From NCBI GenBank assembly GCA_003818505.1, contig RPRI01000045.1, positions 1 to 33,282 on the forward strand: DNA of 33,282 nucleotides, written 5' to 3'. Both the position numbers and the translations under genes were made by a program. The notes beneath the pieces were generated by a model. That model saw nothing but the letters and a program-made list of their open reading frames with translations, had not been told where the DNA came from and ran no database searches. Origin of the DNA: Desulfobacteraceae bacterium (GTDB taxonomy: Bacteria > Desulfobacterota > Desulfobacteria > Desulfobacterales > RPRI01). The stretch's first letter is position 1, and each line of letters begins with the position of its first letter. Shown here piece after piece: positions 1 to 8,792 of the stretch.

Positions 1-2
1 CA

Positions 3-80
3 TTGGAGCATATGGACCAGGTTATGGAAGCAAGAGATTGGTTTAATCAGTACTATGCCAAATATCCGACAGATCTCTAA
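3..80 (+). CDS. 3' end of an unidentified gene
   Basis: An open frame enters from the left edge and stops at TAA (78-80), giving about 25 residues ending in AKYPTDL. It is rich in charged and aromatic residues. I do not recognise the family from this fragment. It lies 85 bp upstream of the cobO-like gene on the same strand, so the two could be cotranscribed. It is called a gene tail only because it is open from the edge and followed by a normal intergenic gap. Confidence 0.35.
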   Translation: MEHMDQVMEARDWFNQYYAKYPTDL

Positions 81-165
81 AAACAAACCCGCTTAGCTCC
101 GGACAACAGGGAAGATCAGCAAATAAGTTAAGCTAACATTTGGACTACACGAAAGGGAAATTGAT

Positions 166-681
166 ATGACCGGAGAACTCCTAGTTTTGACCGGTAACGG
201 CAAAGGCAAAACCACCTATGCCTTGTCTTTGTGCATTAAAGCGGCCAGCGCCGGGAAAAAAGTGTTTATCGGCCAATTTATTAAAGGCGGTGAATACAGT
301 GAAATCAAAGCGCTGAAAAGGCTCGATGACCTGATCGTGGTGGAACAATTCGGCCGCGGCCGCTTTATCGAGGGTGTGCCTCACCCGGAGGATAGAATGG
401 ATGCGCAAAAAGGGTTTGAAAGAATTGCGGCCATTTTGAGAACCAATGCCTTTGATCTTGTTGTTCTGGATGAGGCGAATGTGGCCCTTAAATATAACCT
501 CTTTTCAATCAGCGATTTTCTTGCCGTCATTCGCAACCGGGCAACAGGTGTATCTGTCGTAGTCACCGGTCGGGAGGCTCACCCGGATATGATCGAATCA
601 GCGGATGAAGTAATCGAAATGAAGGAGATCAAACATTATTTTCATGCAGGTGTTCCAGCCAGGGTCGGTATTGAAAAATGA
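166..681 (+). CDS. cobO: CobO/BtuR-type corrinoid adenosyltransferase
   Basis: The 171-residue product matches the CobA/CobO/BtuR family, which transfers the adenosyl group of ATP to cob(I)alamin or cobinamide in the cytoplasm. A P-loop, GNGKGKTT (residues 10-17), opens the protein. VVLDEAN (about 99-105) is the second nucleotide/Mg motif. The C-terminus carries the family pattern of a GR...HP...A(D/E) segment followed by EMKEIKH and ending ARVGIEK. The length is normal to slightly short for the family. An AAAGGG ribosome-binding site precedes the ATG. Corrinoid-dependent genes elsewhere in the window (MtaA/CmuA type) fit a need for cobamide handling. The function at family level is secure; whether it serves de novo synthesis or salvage cannot be told. 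Confidence 0.9.
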   Translation: MTGELLVLTGNGKGKTTYALSLCIKAASAGKKVFIGQFIKGGEYSEIKALKRLDDLIVVEQFGRGRFIEGVPHPEDRMDAQKGFERIAAILRTNAFDLVVLDEANVALKYNLFSISDFLAVIRNRATGVSVVVTGREAHPDMIESADEVIEMKEIKHYFHAGVPARVGIEK

Positions 682-690
682 CCCCGGTTT

Positions 691-726
691 TTCAACCCGA
701 TTCACCATGAGCGGGTGAAGGTTTTC
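691..726 (+). terminator. Possible intrinsic terminator of the cobO-like gene
   Basis: TTCAACCCG (691-699) and CGGGTGAA (712-719) can pair with one bulged base around a 12-nt loop, followed by GGTTTTC. It starts 10 nt after the cobO stop, in the gap between convergent genes. The T-run is short, so this is tentative. Confidence 0.35.
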
Positions 727-774
727 TGTCCGTCAACCGAGATGAACTGAAATCCTTGTTGATTCTGGCGATTG

Positions 775-1617
775 TCACATGAAAGGCTTGCCGACAGGAC
801 AGGCGAGTTCACAGCGCCGACAATATTTTATGATCTTTACCGGCTCCTCAAAGCCATCCACAAGATGTTTCTGCGCAACCTCGTTGTCAGCCTCCATCTG
901 CCGGTTACAGACAGGTCGAGAATAAACTCCTTCACGACCAGGCAAAAAATTCTGGCCATAATCATCGGCAGAATATATTTTCTTATCGAAAACTTTCTGC
1001 GGACAGGCTTTTCTGCACATTTCACTGCACAGTTTACAGGGATCAAAGGCCAAGGGGCCGGTGGACGGCAATTCGATATCCAGAGTAAGCGCACGAAGCC
1101 GCACTCTGGGGCCGTACTCCGGAGTAACGAGAAGATTGTTCTTGCCCACAGTGCCGATGGCAGCGAGAACCGCAGCATCTTTTAAATATGTCCCCCCTTT
1201 TTCCACATGATAGGGCAGGTGAAAAACCTGGATTCCGAATTGATCCGGAATCCAGGAGCAGAGTTCTCCGACCACTTTAGCCAAAACACGATTGCCGGGG
1301 GGATCAACTCGACCGAACCACCAGTCCATCTCTGGTTTGTCTTCCGGATGATGAACGGCGACGACCATTACTGTTTTTGCAGTCTCGGGCCACGATACTT
1401 CACCGGGTTTCAACCCAAGGTCATTGTTGCGGGTACCGATGCCTTCACCCGCTCCCGGCATCTGTGGGGCAAAGGTAAAAGACGGTGCCTTTTTCAGATC
1501 CGCCGCAGCGGCAAAACCAACCAGGTCTGCCCCGAGCTTTCTTGCCTTGCTGAGCATTGCGGATGATACCCGCAATGCGTCTTGGTTTGTCATGTTCTTA
1601 TCGTCCTCGCTGATCAT
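775..1617 (-). CDS. Double-[4Fe-4S] protein, epoxyqueuosine reductase/reductive-dehalogenase-like
   Basis: The 280-residue protein has two ferredoxin-type clusters near the C-terminus. The first is C194-x2-C197-x3-C201-x3-C205P. The second is C266-x2-C269-x3-C273P plus C237 (PVCNRQ). This layout is that of the QueG/reductive-dehalogenase-like 'double cluster binding' family, many members of which work with cobamides. It is shorter than QueG (about 350 residues) and I cannot assign tRNA modification. Its ATG overlaps the stop of the BCCT gene in an ATGA (1614-1617), so the two are translationally coupled. It probably supplies electrons or a reductive step for the imported substrate or a corrinoid partner; that role is inferred. 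An internal ATG (residue 9) is an alternative start. Confidence 0.75.
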   Translation of the reverse strand: MISEDDKNMTNQDALRVSSAMLSKARKLGADLVGFAAAADLKKAPSFTFAPQMPGAGEGIGTRNNDLGLKPGEVSWPETAKTVMVVAVHHPEDKPEMDWWFGRVDPPGNRVLAKVVGELCSWIPDQFGIQVFHLPYHVEKGGTYLKDAAVLAAIGTVGKNNLLVTPEYGPRVRLRALTLDIELPSTGPLAFDPCKLCSEMCRKACPQKVFDKKIYSADDYGQNFLPGREGVYSRPVCNRQMEADNEVAQKHLVDGFEEPVKIIKYCRRCELACPVGKPFM

Positions 1618-3194
1618 AATGATTTTTTGATTTGTTCCGGCGCAATGACAATCATTTTCCGGCCCAGAATTTCACCATAATCTTCCTTTACCCATTTCAT
1701 CAGTGAAAAGACCATGATCAGCAATATTGGCATCAGCGGCAGAGCGACGATAATAGACGAGAGTTGAACCGCCTTCAACTGACCGGTTGAAAGCAAGCCG
1801 ACGGCAAAGAGTCCCAAAATAATTCCCCACAGCGTTCTGTTCCAGCGCGGGGGTTCTTCATCGCCGGTCAGTGTCCGGGTAACCTGAGAAGAAAGCGTAT
1901 AGGCCGCTGAATTGAGCGTTGTGGCCAGAAAAATAAAGCACAGAATGGTAAAAATCGGAATAAAAAGATATTTTGCGCCCGGAATCGTATTGAGAATGGC
2001 AACGATGGTGACGTCATTAGACCATTTGGAAGCCTTTAGAATGCCATATACATCGAGTGTTCCGGACGTCTGCAGGTTGATGGCATACCCGCCCCAGATT
2101 GCGAAAAATATCCAGCATCCGAGCGAGCCGTAAACCAGTTCTCCAAAAATTACCTGGCGAATGGTTCTGCCCCTTGAAATACGGGCCACGAAAAGTCCCA
2201 TCATCGGGGCATAGGCCACCCACCACGCCCAATAAAAGACGGTCCAGGATTCCGGGAAATTGCCGTTTGTTATCGGATCTGTCCAAAGGCTTATTTTAAA
2301 GAAATCATTGAACATGAGCCCCAGGCTGTTGCACCATGTGTTGAGTATAAAAGTTGACGGGCCAATCAAGAAGACATAGATCAGCAGAATATAGGCGACA
2401 TAGGTATTGAGATCGGCAAGCATGGATATTCCTCTTTTCAAGCCCGCCCAGACAGTATAGGTAAAAAGAGCGGTCCAGACAAAAAGAACTGCCATTTGCA
2501 GGGCAAACGATCCTGGAATGCCGGTGATTGATGAAACCAGACTTGTGACCAGTGGCACGGCCAGTCCCAGTGAGGTCCCGACGCCGCCGATCATGGCAAA
2601 GATCACGATCGTATCAATACTTTTACCGACAATTCCATCTGCCTGGGGGCCAATAACGCCGCGGCAGGCGGCGCTGAGACGCAGCGCGGGTATTTTTTTG
2701 ACATGGATCGCGTAGGCTATCGGCAATGTCGGGAGGGCATAGATCGCCCAGGGGGTGATGCCCCAGTGAAACTGACCGTACATGCCCGCCAGTTCTCCGG
2801 CCAGTCCTTTCTGCGCGCCCACATCCGTATGCAGGATGCTGGTGTTTAGATAATATACAGGCTCGATAAATGCCCAGTAGACAATAGCTATACCGATGCC
2901 GGCACAAAATATCATTGCTGCCCAGGCGTAGGTTGAAAACTCCGGCTGATCGTCTGGGGAGCCAAGTTTAATATCTCCCCAGCGGCTGATTGCCAGCCAT
3001 ACCAGAAAAATGACACAAAACAAGCCAAAAAGCAAAAAAGACCATTTGAAATTGTGGGTCAAAACAGCAAAAAGCGAATTAACCACAGCCTTTCCCTTTT
3101 CAGGAAAAAGAGACAGCAATACCCCTACAAGCAACGTAATTATGACTCCGGGATACATTAAAGAATTATCTATTCTGTTCGATTTCTCTTCCAT
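1614..3194 (-). CDS. BCCT-family betaine/choline/carnitine transporter
   Basis: This is a 526-residue inner-membrane protein of about 12 helices. It carries the BCCT signature region YWAWW...GLFVARISRGRTIR, which includes part of the aromatic substrate box, and GIAIVYWAFIEP in an early helix. The family imports quaternary ammonium compounds by Na+ or H+ symport or by antiport. The ORF track starts five codons upstream, but the second ATG (3194) has AAAGGA at the right distance and is preferred. A sigma-54 promoter lies about 120 bp upstream, and the activator gene is next upstream. Pairing with an iron-sulfur protein rather than only osmoregulatory genes suggests a catabolic substrate rather than osmoprotection. 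The substrate itself cannot be read from the sequence. Confidence 0.93.
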   Translation of the reverse strand: MEEKSNRIDNSLMYPGVIITLLVGVLLSLFPEKGKAVVNSLFAVLTHNFKWSFLLFGLFCVIFLVWLAISRWGDIKLGSPDDQPEFSTYAWAAMIFCAGIGIAIVYWAFIEPVYYLNTSILHTDVGAQKGLAGELAGMYGQFHWGITPWAIYALPTLPIAYAIHVKKIPALRLSAACRGVIGPQADGIVGKSIDTIVIFAMIGGVGTSLGLAVPLVTSLVSSITGIPGSFALQMAVLFVWTALFTYTVWAGLKRGISMLADLNTYVAYILLIYVFLIGPSTFILNTWCNSLGLMFNDFFKISLWTDPITNGNFPESWTVFYWAWWVAYAPMMGLFVARISRGRTIRQVIFGELVYGSLGCWIFFAIWGGYAINLQTSGTLDVYGILKASKWSNDVTIVAILNTIPGAKYLFIPIFTILCFIFLATTLNSAAYTLSSQVTRTLTGDEEPPRWNRTLWGIILGLFAVGLLSTGQLKAVQLSSIIVALPLMPILLIMVFSLMKWVKEDYGEILGRKMIVIAPEQIKKSL

Positions 3195-3311
3195 CTTTTG
3201 TCCTTTCATTCAGTCTTCATCTTTTCCTGCGGGGATTTCTGCAGAATACCCCTCAGGTCCGGTGCGTTATGGTAATATCCAAAGCTGTATCGACATAGCA
3301 TGTAGATATTG

Positions 3312-3328
3312 AGCAAGAATGGGGCCAA
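3312..3328 (-). promoter_or_regulatory. Sigma-54 (-24/-12) promoter for the BCCT operon
   Basis: On the minus strand the sequence reads TTGGCCCCATTCTTGCT. The GG and GC dinucleotides are separated by exactly 10 nt, as in the sigma-54 consensus YTGGCACG-N4-TTGCW. It lies upstream of the BCCT gene and downstream of a gene for a sigma-54 activator, in the orientation needed to drive the BCCT/iron-sulfur pair. Confidence 0.75.
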
Positions 3329-3402
3329 CCGGTAAATCTTAATATTGTGTCTTCATATTAAGATATTAACAATAATCTGAATTATGGGAGGATGAATACT
3401 TG

Positions 3403-3437
3403 CGCAAATAAATTTGCGAAATAGCAAATATGCTTGC
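3403..3437. promoter_or_regulatory. Putative enhancer (UAS) inverted repeats for the sigma-54 activator
   Basis: CGCAAA-TAAA-TTTGCG (3403-3418) is a perfect 6-bp inverted repeat. A second, imperfect dyad GCAA...TTGC follows at 3424-3437. A further GCCGCAAA occurs near 3513-3520. They lie about 75-190 bp upstream of the -24 box, a normal distance for enhancer sites of bacterial enhancer-binding proteins. The rest of 3195-3557 holds no credible gene; the 61-residue minus-strand ORF there lacks support. Confidence 0.45.
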
Positions 3438-3557
3438 GGTCACAAAATGACTTCTGTTGGAATGGGCAAGAAAAAAATTACAGCAAGAATTACTTGTTGT
3501 CGGGGTGCAAGCGCCGCAAATATCGTGAGGCGAATGAGGAACAACGGTCAATGAGAT

Positions 3558-5069
3558 TCATATTGTTGAAGTATTTCTGATTCCGTTCAGGAAAGACCGG
3601 AGATTGAATTTGTTGATTTTATGGCCGAGAAGCTGCCTTGATATGGATAGTATCCTGGCTGCCGCTGCGATATTGCCACCGCTCATGGTCAAAGCATCAA
3701 TTATCTTTTCCTTTTCCAAAGATGTGGTTGCGGCACTCAGGGACTGACGTTCAGCGTTTCCATCTGCAGGGCTGCGATGCGGATAGGCAAAACTGGGATT
3801 CGGGCGATTCTCAGGGGATGCAGCAGCAGTTTCGTCTGAAATTCCCAGTAGGTTGGCAAAATAACAGTGCTCAAGTTTTAATGTGTCGTCACTGTCACTC
3901 GCCATATTGACTGCGCTTTCTATGATATGCTCCAATTCGCGCACATTTCCCGGCCAGGAATAGCTCCAGAAAAAGTCGATGACCTCTGCTGAAATATTTT
4001 TGAGATTTTTACCAAGCATACGACTGAACTTCTGCAGGAAATAACGCCCGAGTTCCTCAATGTCAACCAGCCGCTCCCGCAATGGCGGGATATGGACATA
4101 AACAACTGCCAGCCGGTAGAACAAATCCATTCTGAATCTGCCACTTTTTACAATTTGCTGGGGTTCTTCATTGACGGAACAGATCACTTTGCAGTCCAGT
4201 GGCGTATTCTCCAACGATCCGACTCGCCGATTTTTTTTCTCCTGCAACACTCTGAGAAGTTTACCTTGCAGGGCGAGCGGCATGGAGTTGATCTCGTCCA
4301 AATAGATAGTCCCACCGTTGGCAGCTTCAAGGAGACCGGCCCTGTCAACAGCCCCTGTGTATGCCCCTTTTACAGTACCAAACAGCAGCCCCTCCATCAG
4401 CGATTCGGGAATTGCGGCACAGTTGATGTCAACATACGCTTTCTGCTTGTCATGATAAAAATTATGAATGGCCTGTGCAAACAACTCCTTGCCGGTCCCT
4501 GTCTCTCCGTACAACAAGACCGGAGAAGGCGAGTTGGCTGCCATCTTGGCCGTTTTCAAAGCGTTGATAAAGACAGGGGCTGATCCGATGATACTTGCGA
4601 AAGTGTACTTGGTGCCTTCTGCGAACTTTTCATTGTTTTTCGGCGCCAAAAAGGAAGGGATACTGCGTTCGAGAATGTTGTAATCTTTCACAAAACAGAT
4701 GGTTCCGGCTATTCTGCCATCTTTAAACAGCGGAAAAACACTGTGGATGGTATTGCCGACATTGGTATTTCTCGACTCATAGGACAAGGCATAATTGATA
4801 ATTGGGCGCTGATGTTTCAGTACCCGCATACAGGTACTGCTGTCATTGTGGTAACGATAGACATCGGTTATTTTTTTACCCAGCACATCCGAGGGGTTTA
4901 AATTGTCAATATTGGCCTGAACCGCGTTGTAGAAGATCATGACTCCTTTCGCATCGGTCATGAGCACTCCCTGATCAAGATCGCTGAGCAACTGGAGAAA
5001 ATTGAACTGATCGAAATCAAAGCGTTCAAGAAGAAAAGAAGATATATCTGTTGCTCTGTGTTTGTTCAT
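3558..5069 (-). CDS. PAS-AAA+-Fis sigma-54-dependent transcriptional activator
   Basis: The 503-residue protein has an N-terminal PAS-like sensor (about 25-135), a central AAA+ sigma-54 interaction domain (about 160-390) and a C-terminal Fis-type helix-turn-helix (about 462-490). Visible motifs are Walker A GETGTGKE (188-195), the sigma-54 contact loop GAYTGA (235-240; a common F-to-Y variant of GAFTGA), Walker B TIYLDEIN, the DLFYRL region and WPGNVREL. There is no receiver domain, so it is probably controlled by a ligand or redox signal through the PAS domain. The adjacent sigma-54 promoter and TTGCG dyads point to the BCCT operon as its target. No strong Shine-Dalgarno precedes the ATG. 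Confidence 0.93.
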   Translation of the reverse strand: MNKHRATDISSFLLERFDFDQFNFLQLLSDLDQGVLMTDAKGVMIFYNAVQANIDNLNPSDVLGKKITDVYRYHNDSSTCMRVLKHQRPIINYALSYESRNTNVGNTIHSVFPLFKDGRIAGTICFVKDYNILERSIPSFLAPKNNEKFAEGTKYTFASIIGSAPVFINALKTAKMAANSPSPVLLYGETGTGKELFAQAIHNFYHDKQKAYVDINCAAIPESLMEGLLFGTVKGAYTGAVDRAGLLEAANGGTIYLDEINSMPLALQGKLLRVLQEKKNRRVGSLENTPLDCKVICSVNEEPQQIVKSGRFRMDLFYRLAVVYVHIPPLRERLVDIEELGRYFLQKFSRMLGKNLKNISAEVIDFFWSYSWPGNVRELEHIIESAVNMASDSDDTLKLEHCYFANLLGISDETAAASPENRPNPSFAYPHRSPADGNAERQSLSAATTSLEKEKIIDALTMSGGNIAAAARILSISRQLLGHKINKFNLRSFLNGIRNTSTI

Positions 5070-5283
5070 AAGTAAGACCCATTCAGCGGTGGTCGGGATT
5101 GCTTGAACAGCAAAAAAAGAAGAGATAAGCTGCTCTTGTTAAAGCTGCTGCCTCTTTCTTAGGAAGTGTTATCCAGTAAACTACAGCTGGTGTTCTCTTG
5201 TCAAGTCTTTGATGCCGCAGCCGATAGTTATACAATTCAAAAGGCCGGCTTCAAAGGACATGTCATGCGAGGTCTCGCGGCTT

Positions 5284-6060
5284 CTAAGACGGCGGACGGA
5301 CGGCTGCCGAGGCATTGAGCAATTGAAGAATATCGCTTTTGATTCGGTTCTCTTCTTTTCCAGTCCTGTTTCTGGGCCGATCCAGACCGACATCGAAGAT
5401 TTTCAAAATGCCGGCGGGGCGCGGAGATAAAACGGCAATCCGGTCGCCGACATACACCGCCTCGTCCACGTTATGGGTGACAAACAGGATCGTATCTTTT
5501 CTTTCTTCCCAGATTTTCAGAAGAAATTCCTGCATGACGTTTCGGGTCTGACTGTCGAGTGATCCGAACGGTTCATCCATCAGCACCACCTGCGGGTTGG
5601 CGATCAGGGTGCGCGCGATGGCCACGCGCTGCTTCATGCCGCCGGAAAGCTCTTTGGGAAAAGCGTTTTCAAATCCTTCAAGGCCAAAATCCCGGACATA
5701 CTGCATTGCCATGGTCCGGCGGACCGCGGCATCCACGCCCTTGATTTCAAGGGCCACTTCAATGTTTTCCACCAATTTTCGCCAGGGAAACAGCGCGTAC
5801 TCCTGAAACACCATCCCAACCTGCTCATCACATCCGGTAAGGGATTTTCCGTCCAACAGGATTCCGCCCGAAGTCTTTTCTTCCAACCCGGCTATCAGAC
5901 GCAGGAGCGTGGTTTTGCCGCAGCCGCTCGGTCCGACAATGGAGAAAATCTGCCCCTGTTGAATCGAGAAGTTCATCCCGTCAAACACGTCGATGACGGT
6001 TTCGGGCGTATTGCCGGCGTATACTTTTTTTAGGTCGGTTATTTCAAGTCGAATGCTCAT
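5284..6060 (-). CDS. SsuB/TauB/NrtD-type ABC transporter ATPase
   Basis: This 258-residue cytoplasmic ATPase has Walker [10 protein letters not shown] (43-51), Q-loop Q86, signature LSGGMKQR (138-145), Walker B VVLMDEP (158-164) and the H-loop THNVDEA (H196). The sequence belongs to the nitrate/sulfonate/taurine importer group. It is the last gene of the five-gene minus-strand operon, 9 bp after the permease. With the permease and binding protein it makes a complete importer. The substrate is not determined. Its position behind radical SAM and AIR-synthase-like genes suggests a nitrogen compound, but this is inference from context. Confidence 0.93.
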   Translation of the reverse strand: MSIRLEITDLKKVYAGNTPETVIDVFDGMNFSIQQGQIFSIVGPSGCGKTTLLRLIAGLEEKTSGGILLDGKSLTGCDEQVGMVFQEYALFPWRKLVENIEVALEIKGVDAAVRRTMAMQYVRDFGLEGFENAFPKELSGGMKQRVAIARTLIANPQVVLMDEPFGSLDSQTRNVMQEFLLKIWEERKDTILFVTHNVDEAVYVGDRIAVLSPRPAGILKIFDVGLDRPRNRTGKEENRIKSDILQLLNASAAVRPPS

Positions 6061-6069
6061 AAGCTTCTA

Positions 6070-6825
6070 TTATCGCCACCGGATCAGATATCTTTCGGCC
6101 AGTTGCAGGCAGGCATCAATTCCAAGGCCGATCGCGCCGATAACGAGCATGCCCGCGATAATCTCATCGGAACGTTGAATATCCCGCGCCGTCATGATCA
6201 TGTAGCCCAAACCATAGCCCTGTCTGACGCCGGTAAATTCGGCCGCCACCAGAGACATCCACCCCACGCCGATACCGATGCGCATGCCGGTCAATATGGA
6301 GGGCATGGCGCCGGGGACGAGGACATTGAGGAAGAAAAAGCGCCGGCCGGCATTGAGCATTCTGGCCGCCTCGATCAATACCGGTTCAATTCCGCGAACC
6401 CCATTGATGGTGTTCAGGAGAATCGGAAAAAAGGCGCCGAGAAAGATAATAAACGCCGCGGATTTGATGCCGATGCCGAACCAGAGGATGGAAAGGGGAA
6501 TCCAGGCCAGCGGCGGAATCGGGCGCACGATTTCCACCAACGGCTCGATCATGGCGCAAACGGTTCGGGACCATCCCATGAGAAGTCCCAGGGGAACGGC
6601 GGTCGCCAACGCCAGCGCATACCCCAAGAGAACGCGTTGCAGGCTGTAGTAAACGTGCAGATGCAGCAGATGCCCCGGAGGCATTCCCGTACCGATCAGA
6701 TCCGCCAGCCCGGCCGCCACCTGAACAGGTGAGGGCAGTTTAAATGCAGGTATAACGCCGGTGGCGGACAAAAGCTGCCACAACAGCAGCAACATGATGG
6801 GCGGAATAATTCTCTTGCCTTTCAT
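6070..6825 (-). CDS. SsuC/TauC-type ABC transporter permease
   Basis: The 251-residue membrane protein has about six hydrophobic helices and the binding-protein-dependent permease loop EAARMLNAG...FFFLNVLVPGAMP, which contacts the ATPase. GVGWMSLVAAEFTGVRQGYGLGYMI is typical of the nitrate/sulfonate/taurine branch. Its ATG overlaps the stop of the binding-protein gene in an ATGA (6822-6825), showing translational coupling. Confidence 0.93.
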   Translation of the reverse strand: MKGKRIIPPIMLLLLWQLLSATGVIPAFKLPSPVQVAAGLADLIGTGMPPGHLLHLHVYYSLQRVLLGYALALATAVPLGLLMGWSRTVCAMIEPLVEIVRPIPPLAWIPLSILWFGIGIKSAAFIIFLGAFFPILLNTINGVRGIEPVLIEAARMLNAGRRFFFLNVLVPGAMPSILTGMRIGIGVGWMSLVAAEFTGVRQGYGLGYMIMTARDIQRSDEIIAGMLVIGAIGLGIDACLQLAERYLIRWR

Positions 6826-7793
6826 TGATGCAGGATGTCCCGTAAGATTTTCGGTTGAAGAAATTGATCCACAAATCCGTCCGGATTATCGATCCGAATT
6901 AGGCCGAGTTCCGAGAGAAACCGGACATATTCTTTTTCTCCCTCTACGTTTATTTCATAGGTAAAGTGAACGTTTTGCATGGCCTTTCGAACCGTGGCCT
7001 CATCCATGCCCGTGGATTTAACGCCGATGGTAATCGCCTCCTCAGCGTTATGGTAAATGTAATCGGTTGCCTGAACATGCGCTGCCACGACGGCCCGGAC
7101 TTTTTCCGCCTGTTTGGCGATAAATCCCTTATCGGTCACCAGCACGCAACACGGATGCCCCGGCCACATGCCGCCGGATGTCGCCAGGTTTTGCCCCACG
7201 CCCATGGTGGCGGCTTTGGACGGATGGGGTTCCCAGGCAATAAAAGCATCGATCTGACCGGTGCGGAGCGCGCTGATCATTTCCGGTGGCTTTAGCACGA
7301 TAATATTGACCGACGCCGGGTTGAGCCTAGCATTTTTGAGCGCCTTTCGAAGTAAAAAATCCTGAACCGTGGAATGGCCCGGTATAGCCACCATCTTGCC
7401 CTTTAGATCGGCCAGGCTTTTGATCGCGGTGTTATCTTTCGCTATCACCAGGGCCGAGCCTTCGGTGTTGACCTGGGCCACCACAACCACATTGGCGGCC
7501 TTGTTGGCAACAGCTGTTGTTGCGGGTGCTTCCCCCACATAGGCCATATCCAGCTCTCCGGCAGAAAAGGCTGTCATAATTTCCGGCCCTGCCTTGAATA
7601 CGCCCACAAGATCGACGGAAACGCCGTTCTTTGTAAAGAAGCCTTTTTCCAAAGCCACCCAGAACGCCAATTGGTGAATATCACTTTGCAGCACGGCCAT
7701 ACGAATCGGCGACTCGGACGCCCCGGCAAAATGAGCTGCAGGGCCAACTACCAACAGCGCAAGGAAAAGCAGCATGAGTACCGATCGTTTCAT
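6822..7793 (-). CDS. SsuA/TauA/NMT1-like periplasmic substrate-binding protein
   Basis: The 323-residue product starts with a cleavable signal peptide (a basic start, a run of Leu/Val/Ala, then GAS before mature ESPIRMAVL). The body is a periplasmic binding-protein fold of the SsuA/TauA/NMT1 type. Recognisable parts are the GFFTKNGVSVDL segment, GELDMAYVGEAPA and LRTGQIDAFIAWEPHPS, the last being typical of aliphatic sulfonate/nitrate binders. A strong AGGAGG precedes the ATG, which overlaps the AIR-synthase-like stop in an ATGA (7790-7793). This tight coupling ties the transporter to the upstream enzymes. The ligand cannot be read from the sequence. Confidence 0.92.
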   Translation of the reverse strand: MKRSVLMLLFLALLVVGPAAHFAGASESPIRMAVLQSDIHQLAFWVALEKGFFTKNGVSVDLVGVFKAGPEIMTAFSAGELDMAYVGEAPATTAVANKAANVVVVAQVNTEGSALVIAKDNTAIKSLADLKGKMVAIPGHSTVQDFLLRKALKNARLNPASVNIIVLKPPEMISALRTGQIDAFIAWEPHPSKAATMGVGQNLATSGGMWPGHPCCVLVTDKGFIAKQAEKVRAVVAAHVQATDYIYHNAEEAITIGVKSTGMDEATVRKAMQNVHFTYEINVEGEKEYVRFLSELGLIRIDNPDGFVDQFLQPKILRDILHQ

Positions 7794-8788
7794 TCAAATC
7801 CTCCTGTCCCGTTGTAGCGAATGCCTGTAATTTCGTCCTTTCGAAAATCGAACAGGATGATTAACTCCTGTTTCTGTTTCAATGTAACGATCTGCTCCTC
7901 AGAGACTTTGCCGATGATTCTTGAAGAAATCATTCTCCTGCTGAAAATCGCCTGAACTTCTTTAGATTTTTCAGGTTTTACCGAGAGAATAAAACCAAAA
8001 CTCTGGAAACAGCGGAGCCAGTCAATCAAAGCGATTTCGGAGGGCCTGGGAATAGTATCAAGATCAATACATCCTCCTTTGCCGGAATTTTCAAGCATTA
8101 TGGAGATCGTGCCTAGAATACCGGCATTGCTGATGTCCTTGGCGGCACACGAAAGCCCCTGTTCAGCAATCAGGGGCAATGCCTCCAGGCGATACAGCAG
8201 TTCCTCAGAGGTTTTTCCCGAATTGGCATCCCAGCTGACAACGGAACGACACCCCTTTTGTCCATTCAGATCCACGGCCAGAATAAGGTCATCCCCGGCT
8301 TCGGCAAGATGACATCTCAAAAGCTTTTTTGCAGACCCCAGAATAGCCACACTTAGTGAAGGGGATGAAGGAGATGCATCAGGATGCAAATGTCCGCCGA
8401 GCATGGGAACTCTGAGCTTTTGGCATCCCTTTTCAATACCTTCCACAATAAGGGCTCGCTGTTCCTCGCCACCGCTTGCCAGAACGTTTACCATTCCAAT
8501 GGGCCTTCCGCCCATGGAATAGATGTCATTCACCGTTACCATTACCGAAGCCTTGCCCGCTGCATAGGGTTCATTGATCAGCAGGCCTGTCATCATGCCG
8601 TCGGCAGCTAAAAGCAGATACTCCCCTTTCCATGGAATAACTGCAGCGTCATCACCAAAATTCGGGAGCTGTGAACCATACTGATGGGTAAGCTTCAATT
8701 TTTCAACAACTTTTTTTATGGGCTGTTTGCGCAATACCCCCGCATAATTTCTAACCTCTTCAACGATATCGATTAAGCTTGTTTCCAT
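7790..8788 (-). CDS. AIR-synthase-like protein of the Sll0787/Nit1-cluster type
   Basis: The 332-residue protein has the PurM/SelD/ThiL-type ATP-binding fold. Visible are FGDDAAVIP for the N-terminal Mg/ATP site, MVTVNDIYSMGGRP, MLGGHLHPDASPSSPSLSV and a C-terminal DISNAGILGT...G-rich segment. Together with the upstream radical SAM-GNAT gene this matches the AIR-synthase-related component (Sll0787-type) of the Nit1 cluster. Its substrate is unknown; the fold typically makes or uses an acyl- or seleno-phosphate intermediate. The ORF track starts 23 codons earlier, but that extension is the translation of an intergenic palindromic repeat, so the ATG at 8788 is preferred. The ribosome-binding site there (GAGAG) is weak. 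Confidence 0.82.
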   Translation of the reverse strand: METSLIDIVEEVRNYAGVLRKQPIKKVVEKLKLTHQYGSQLPNFGDDAAVIPWKGEYLLLAADGMMTGLLINEPYAAGKASVMVTVNDIYSMGGRPIGMVNVLASGGEEQRALIVEGIEKGCQKLRVPMLGGHLHPDASPSSPSLSVAILGSAKKLLRCHLAEAGDDLILAVDLNGQKGCRSVVSWDANSGKTSEELLYRLEALPLIAEQGLSCAAKDISNAGILGTISIMLENSGKGGCIDLDTIPRPSEIALIDWLRCFQSFGFILSVKPEKSKEVQAIFSRRMISSRIIGKVSEEQIVTLKQKQELIILFDFRKDEITGIRYNGTGGFE

Positions 8789-8792
8789 AACA

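Noticed and set aside
3366-3551. 61-residue minus-strand ORF between the BCCT gene and the activator
   Set aside because: It overlaps the likely enhancer sites and ends near the sigma-54 promoter region. It has no recognisable domain or convincing ribosome-binding site.
6103-6732. 209-residue plus-strand ORF opposite the permease gene
   Set aside because: It is an antisense shadow of a clear permease, with a low-complexity Asp/Arg/His-rich composition typical of such shadows.
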